A DNA stretch of 64,000 nt from Yoonia sp. GTDB taxonomy: Bacteria; Pseudomonadota; Alphaproteobacteria; Rhodobacterales; Rhodobacteraceae. Shown here in pieces: positions 60,461 through 64,000 of this stretch. The stretch spans positions 1 through 64,000 of the forward strand of contig NZ_JANQTS010000082.1 of NCBI RefSeq assembly GCF_030731595.1. The letters are read 5' to 3'. The translations under genes were made by a program, and so were the position numbers. Below the pieces are notes generated by a model. The model was not told the DNA's origin and made no database searches. It worked only from the letters and a program-made list of their open reading frames with translations. Within the stretch, counting starts at the first letter, position 1. The number at the start of each line of letters is the position of its first letter.

Positions 60461-62083
60461 TCACGCCTTTCCAAGCGCGCGGTGCAGCGCGCTCTCTATT
60501 TCCGCAAGATCAAGGCGATCCCAGCGTGCCACGACATGCTGATCCGGGCGGATGAGATACACAGCCGCAGGGCAAGTGCCGAGGTATCGCGCGGCCAATG
60601 GTCCTGAGGGATCATCCTCTGTCGAGACCGCGATCACCGGAATCTCTTTGCCCGCAATGGTCAAAGCAGCGGGGCACCCTGTGTTGATCGTCAGAACGGT
60701 GAAGTCACCGCGCAGATGGTCCAGCAGGAAACTATCCCCGCAAGGTGCATCGCTGCAAGGGCTGCCCGGGCGTGACCGCGCAGGGCCCTCGGGCAAGGCA
60801 TCAGGTCCGTTCAGCGGCCCCGCGTCGTAGGTGCAAGGGACGGATAACCGCCCCGAGTTCACCATCGGGCGCGCAAAGGGGAAGTGTTCGACCAGATCCA
60901 GCACCGCATCGCGGAAAAGCGCATGCGCCGGATTGCGCGGGGTCAGGAAATCCGCAGAGCGCGACGAATTCTTGATGTTTTCCATCGCCCCGTGCTTGCG
61001 CTCGGCGTGATAGGTATCAAGTAGCGCATCAGGGGCTTGCCCGGTGATCACGGCGGCCAGTTTCCAGCCAAGGTTGTCGATATCCTGCATACCGCCATTG
61101 GCCCCGCGCGCCCCAAAGGGGCTGACCTGATGGGCGCTGTCGCCTGCAAAAAAGACGCGCCCGTGGCGGTAGTCTTTCATCGTGCAGCAGCGGAAAGTGT
61201 AGATCGAGGTCCAGACCAGTTCAAACGGGATATCCGCCCCGATCATGGCCGCCACGCGGCCGCGGATGCGGTCAGGGTCAAGTTCGGCCTTACGGTCAAT
61301 GTTCCAGCCCAGCTGAAAATCGAGCCGCCAGACATCATCAGGCTGCTTGTGCAACAGCGCTGTTTCACCACGATTGAAGGGCGGATCGAACCAGAACCGC
61401 CGTTCAACAGGAAAATCGGCCTCCATGCGAATATCGGCGATCAGAAAGTTGTCCTCGAACACGCGGCCCTCGAAATCGAGGCCCATCATGGCGCGAACGG
61501 GGGAATTGGCCCCGTCACAGGCCACCAGATAGTCCGCTTCGATCTGGTAAGGGCCGTCAGGCGTGTCCACATCAAGACGCACATGATCGCCCATCTGCAC
61601 CATCGCTGTCACACAGTTCTGGCCACGAATTTCGATAGGTGCCCCTGCGGCCTGCTGACGGCGGATTTCTTCCACAATGAATTGTTCAAAATACGGTTGC
61701 TGCAGGTTGATAAAGGCGGGGCGCTTGTGCCCCTCTTCCGGCAAAAGGTTGAAGGAATAGATTTCCTTCTCGTCGCGGTAGACCCGGCCAAGGTTCCAGA
61801 CGACCCCTTTTTCCACCATCGGGTCAGCACATCCCAAACGGTCACAAATTTCCAGCGTACGCTTGGCGAAACAAATGGCGCGGCTGCCCTTGCCCACCCC
61901 GTCATGATCATCCAGCACAAGGCAGGCGATCCCCCTCTTGCCCAGATCAAGCGCAAGGCCCATGCCGATCGGACCACCGCCCACGATGACAACGGGGTGA
62001 CGCCTCGGGGCCGTGGCCTCCTGATCCGGGACCTTGGCATAGGGATACAGGCGGAACGCTGTTTGATATCTGACCGCGACCAT
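60461..62083 (-). CDS. FAD-dependent aromatic monooxygenase (MhpA/PheA-like)
   Basis: A 540-residue group-A flavin monooxygenase: HPVVIVGGGPIGMGLALDL with GxGxxG, ACDGANSPVRAMMGLDF, and FFAGDSAHQVSPFGARGANGGMQD. A thioredoxin-like C-terminal domain (about 425-540) is present, as in phenol hydroxylase, PcpB and MhpA. It should hydroxylate a phenolic acid with NAD(P)H and O2. The ATG at 62083 lies 5 bp after the MBL gene stop and has AAGGG upstream. With DUF2783 and MBL genes it forms a three-gene unit, of unknown substrate. Confidence 0.9.
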   Translation of the reverse strand: MVAVRYQTAFRLYPYAKVPDQEATAPRRHPVVIVGGGPIGMGLALDLGKRGIACLVLDDHDGVGKGSRAICFAKRTLEICDRLGCADPMVEKGVVWNLGRVYRDEKEIYSFNLLPEEGHKRPAFINLQQPYFEQFIVEEIRRQQAAGAPIEIRGQNCVTAMVQMGDHVRLDVDTPDGPYQIEADYLVACDGANSPVRAMMGLDFEGRVFEDNFLIADIRMEADFPVERRFWFDPPFNRGETALLHKQPDDVWRLDFQLGWNIDRKAELDPDRIRGRVAAMIGADIPFELVWTSIYTFRCCTMKDYRHGRVFFAGDSAHQVSPFGARGANGGMQDIDNLGWKLAAVITGQAPDALLDTYHAERKHGAMENIKNSSRSADFLTPRNPAHALFRDAVLDLVEHFPFARPMVNSGRLSVPCTYDAGPLNGPDALPEGPARSRPGSPCSDAPCGDSFLLDHLRGDFTVLTINTGCPAALTIAGKEIPVIAVSTEDDPSGPLAARYLGTCPAAVYLIRPDQHVVARWDRLDLAEIESALHRALGKA

Positions 62084-62088
62084 AGCGT

Positions 62089-63039
62089 TTACCCTTGCAG
62101 AGCCTCCCACATTTCAAGATCGCGGGCGGCGGTCCAGATGCGCGGATGCCAGATCCCGCGGGCCTCGTCATAGGCGCGGGAAACATTGAACGGCAGGCAG
62201 TGTTCATAGATCGCGTAGTCCTTGAACTTGGGATCACAGACATCGCGCACCGCATCCCAAGCCTCTTTGAGCGTGCCGCCTTTCATGGCCACACGGGCCG
62301 CAGGCTGATAGGTGCTGTTGACAAAGTCACGGGTGCTTTCGATGGCGCGTTCCACGGCATCCTTGCCCACAAGTGCGCCACCCCGACCGGGGGCAATGGC
62401 ATCCACATCATAGGCCTTGATCGCATCAAGCGTCTTGCCCCAATCGGCAAAATGCCCGTCCCCGCAATAACAAGCAGAGTGATCCTCCACGATGTCACCT
62501 GTGAACATCACGTTCTGGTCAGGCACATGGATGACCGTATCACCCGCCGTATGGGCGCGGCCGATCTGCTTGATATCCACACGGCGGTTGCCCAGATAGA
62601 CCGTCATGGCGTCGCTGAATGTCGTGGTGGGCCATGTCAGACCGGGGATGCTTTCATGCCCTTCAAACAGGCGCGGAAAGCGTTGAAATTCGCTGTCCCA
62701 GTCCTCTTGTCCGCGTTCCGCGACCATGGCGCGGGTGATATCGGACATGATGACCTGCGGCGCATCAAAGGCAGAGGCGCCCAGAACGCGCACGGCGTGG
62801 TAATGGGTCAAGACCACATGGCTGATCGGTTTGTCGGTCACCGTGCGGACCTTCTCGATCACCTTATGGGCCAGTCGGGGCGTCGCCTGCGCCTCGACGA
62901 TCATGACGCTGTCGTCACCGATGATGACGCCGGAGTTCGGATCACCTTCGGCGGTAAAGGCATAAAGCCCCTGACCGATCTCATCGAAAGTGATCTTTTT
63001 CTCGGTCATATCCCCTTGGGATGCGAATGCTTTTGCCAT
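62089..63039 (-). CDS. MBL-fold metallo-hydrolase-like protein with altered metal motif
   Basis: A 316-residue metallo-beta-lactamase-fold protein. The first metal motif reads H79-Y-H81-A-V83-R84 instead of HxHxDH, so the Asp and His of the second metal site are replaced. His163 (GRAHTAGD) and Asp182 (MFTGD) are present. It may bind one metal or be a non-hydrolytic family member. It starts the DUF2783/monooxygenase unit on the minus strand. No signal peptide. Substrate unknown, but it might act on a lactone or thioester from the monooxygenase product. Confidence 0.87.
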   Translation of the reverse strand: MAKAFASQGDMTEKKITFDEIGQGLYAFTAEGDPNSGVIIGDDSVMIVEAQATPRLAHKVIEKVRTVTDKPISHVVLTHYHAVRVLGASAFDAPQVIMSDITRAMVAERGQEDWDSEFQRFPRLFEGHESIPGLTWPTTTFSDAMTVYLGNRRVDIKQIGRAHTAGDTVIHVPDQNVMFTGDIVEDHSACYCGDGHFADWGKTLDAIKAYDVDAIAPGRGGALVGKDAVERAIESTRDFVNSTYQPAARVAMKGGTLKEAWDAVRDVCDPKFKDYAIYEHCLPFNVSRAYDEARGIWHPRIWTAARDLEMWEALQG

Positions 63040-63221
63040 TGTTTGCTGTCCTTATGCGCAGGATATTCTTGCGGCACGGTGGGCGACTGTAAAGGGACAG
63101 TTGCGCCATACCAGACGCCAAGGGGCAATATCCTCACACAATCAGCAATACTCTTGCCGGGCTGAGCACCTGGAGGCAGTACCTTCGCTCGGGCGCGAAA
63201 CAGCAAGCCAGTTGCCGCCGC

Positions 63222-63258
63222 GCCAAAGGGCAACAGCCGCAGGCCATCGCCCTTTGGC
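63222..63258 (-). terminator. Hairpin after the BOF-protein gene
   Basis: GCCAAAGGGC (63222-63231) and GCCCTTTGGC (63249-63258) form a perfect 10-bp stem with a 17-nt loop, 7 bp downstream of the minus-strand stop. There is no T-run, so it may stabilise the 3' end rather than terminate. The rest of the 226-bp gap (63040-63265) holds no gene I can see; AGGATATT and AATATCCT at its left side form a further, widely spaced inverted repeat. Confidence 0.6.
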
Positions 63259-63265
63259 ATCCGCA

Positions 63266-63601
63266 TCAGTCGTAGCGCAGATCAAAGGTAATCAGGGTGC
63301 CGTCGCCCCGCGTCAGGTTGCGCGCATAGATTTCCCGAGGACCCGGATCGTCATCGACAAAGCCGTTGACGGTCACGTTCTCGCCCACATCGACGGGCAC
63401 CCAGTTCGGGCCCACATAGATGCGGATCTCGCCGCTCGCGTCGGCAAGGCGGAATTCATCCTCGTCTGTGATCCGTTCGACCGTGCCTTGGACGGTGACC
63501 ATTGTGCCGCGCGCGGCATCAGCAATCGGGGTAATGGTCTCGGCCTGCGCCGCAGTGGCGGTTATCGCGGCGAACAGCGCGGCAGTTGCAAGATATCTCA
63601 T
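63266..63601 (-). CDS. BOF (bacterial OB-fold) periplasmic protein, YgiW/YdeI-like
   Basis: A 111-residue exported protein. AGGAG lies 7 nt before the ATG at 63601, giving a signal peptide (MRYLATAALFAAITATAAQA, cleaved before ETITP). The mature domain has the OB-fold pattern of the BOF family (GTMVTVQGTVERITDEDEFRLADASGEIRIYVGPNW...). YgiW-like proteins are linked to stress tolerance and to sensor kinases. It probably shares a transcript with the 45-residue membrane protein and possibly the kinase upstream. Confidence 0.85.
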   Translation of the reverse strand: MRYLATAALFAAITATAAQAETITPIADAARGTMVTVQGTVERITDEDEFRLADASGEIRIYVGPNWVPVDVGENVTVNGFVDDDPGPREIYARNLTRGDGTLITFDLRYD

Positions 63602-63633
63602 CGGTTTGCTCCTATGGATATGAAGGGAATGGA

Positions 63634-63771
63634 TCAGTCGAAGGCGATGATCAGCAGCACAACAAGTGCAATGCCGCCAGCGACCAACCATAGCTTGGGC
63701 ATCCGGATTTCGACCTCGCCTGACAGCCAGGTACCCGCTTGCTTGAGATTGAATTTCTGCACGTCGTTCAT
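63634..63771 (-). CDS. 45-residue single-span membrane protein
   Basis: The frame reads MNDVQKFNLKQAGTWLSGEV, then EIRMPKLWLVAGGIALVVLL, then IIAFD. It has an amphipathic N-terminal half and one membrane helix near the C-terminus. The ATG has AGGAG 8 nt upstream. It is 32 bp before the BOF gene and 86 bp after the kinase gene on the same strand. Function unknown; a small modulator of the sensor kinase is one possibility. Confidence 0.65.
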   Translation of the reverse strand: MNDVQKFNLKQAGTWLSGEVEIRMPKLWLVAGGIALVVLLIIAFD

Positions 63772-63833
63772 GTCTTTCTCCTGTGTTTGTCTGGATCATG
63801 TCTTGATCCGATGACAGGAGGAATGCAGGCTGA

Positions 63834-63851
63834 GTCTGACAGTAGTCTGAC
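63834..63851 (-). promoter_or_regulatory. Direct-repeat box before the 45-residue membrane protein gene
   Basis: GTCTGAC at 63834-63840 and again at 63845-63851, 11 bp apart; on the gene strand this is TCAG-N7-TCAG, the same core as the boxes at 38671-38690 and 39748-39767. It lies 63-80 bp before the start codon at 63771. Candidate OmpR-family site. Confidence 0.45.
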
Positions 63852-63857
63852 CGGCTG

Positions 63858-64000
63858 TCAGGATTTCGCCGGGCGATAACCAAGGGTGAATTCTGTGCCG
63901 CCACCGGCCGGTGACTGCACATCAACCGAGCCGCCCTGACCACGCTGCACCCGGTCCACAATCGCCAGCCCCAGCCCAGCGCCGCCGGGCAGCGCCCCCT
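63858..64000 (-). CDS. Sensor histidine kinase, C-terminal end (cut by window edge)
   Basis: The last 47 codons of a minus-strand gene that begins outside the window. The segment GAGLGLAIVDRVQRGQGGSV, ending in GGTEFTLGYRPAKS, is the final G-box and end of a HATPase_c domain of a histidine kinase. The rest, including any partner regulator, lies beyond position 64000. Confidence 0.85.
   Translation of the reverse strand, partial: GALPGGAGLGLAIVDRVQRGQGGSVDVQSPAGGGTEFTLGYRPAKS

Noticed and set aside
61037-62173. 378-codon plus-strand frame opposite the MhpA-like gene
   Set aside because: Antisense shadow; the minus strand has GxGxxG and GD motifs.

Overview
The window reads as a chromosomal segment of an alphaproteobacterium, most likely a marine Rhodobacterales (roseobacter-type) strain. 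It is GC-rich, has short intergenic gaps and many ATGA/GTGA stop-start overlaps, and combines a TTT transporter, a TRAP transporter, a hut locus and a pcaQ/pobA/pcaCHGB locus. I see no tRNA, rRNA, CRISPR array, insertion sequence or phage gene. No stretch longer than about 250 bp lacks a gene. The species assignment is inference.

Layout. (1) 1-3132: a hypothetical membrane protein, then a MoxR-type ATPase coupled to a DUF2201/VWA protein. (2) 3245-10473: a sulfoacetate-utilisation-like locus (sauR divergent from sauS-sauT) followed by a tctC-tctB-tctA tripartite tricarboxylate-type transporter. (3) 10496-25237: an exopolysaccharide locus with a GT4, two GT2s, a flippase, an outer-membrane export lipoprotein, a hybrid histidine kinase, a periplasmic protein, GalU, a fused GT26/initiating sugar-phosphate transferase, a LuxR-type response regulator, a chain-length protein and a polymerase/ligase. 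(4) 25309-32620: a complete five-step histidine utilisation locus (hutC, hutF divergent from hutI-H-G-U). (5) 32696-41841: a metal/flavin redox island with a TPC-type P1B ATPase, ApbE, a PepSY-flavodoxin-reductase fusion, DUF2271, a poly-aspartate exported protein, cytochrome b561 and a small PepSY protein, all on one strand and divergent from an OmpR/histidine-kinase pair. (6) 41930-53114: a hydroxycinnamate-type CoA-dependent locus with MarR, SDR, feruloyl-CoA synthase-like ligase, TRAP transporter, crotonase, amidohydrolase, cytochrome P450 and acyl-CoA dehydrogenase. (7) 53133-63039: flavin monooxygenases and the protocatechuate branch (pcaQ, pobA, pcaC, pcaH, pcaG, a BKACE enzyme, pcaB), then DUF2783, an MhpA-like monooxygenase and a divergent MBL-fold protein. 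(8) 63266-64000: a BOF (OB-fold) periplasmic protein, a 45-residue membrane peptide and the last 47 codons of a sensor kinase.

How they fit together. Regions 6 and 7 look like one funnel: side-chain shortening of hydroxycinnamates to hydroxybenzoates, hydroxylation to protocatechuate by PobA, ring cleavage by PcaHG, then PcaB and PcaC. The locus lacks pcaD and carries a BKACE gene that could replace the usual CoA-transferase/thiolase end of the pathway. Region 5 is the least familiar assembly. Two of its promoters share a 20-nt direct-repeat box at the same distance from the start codon, which suggests one regulon under the adjacent two-component system. Several other short inverted or direct repeats sit in divergent promoters (sau, hut, EPS, MarR) and are listed separately.
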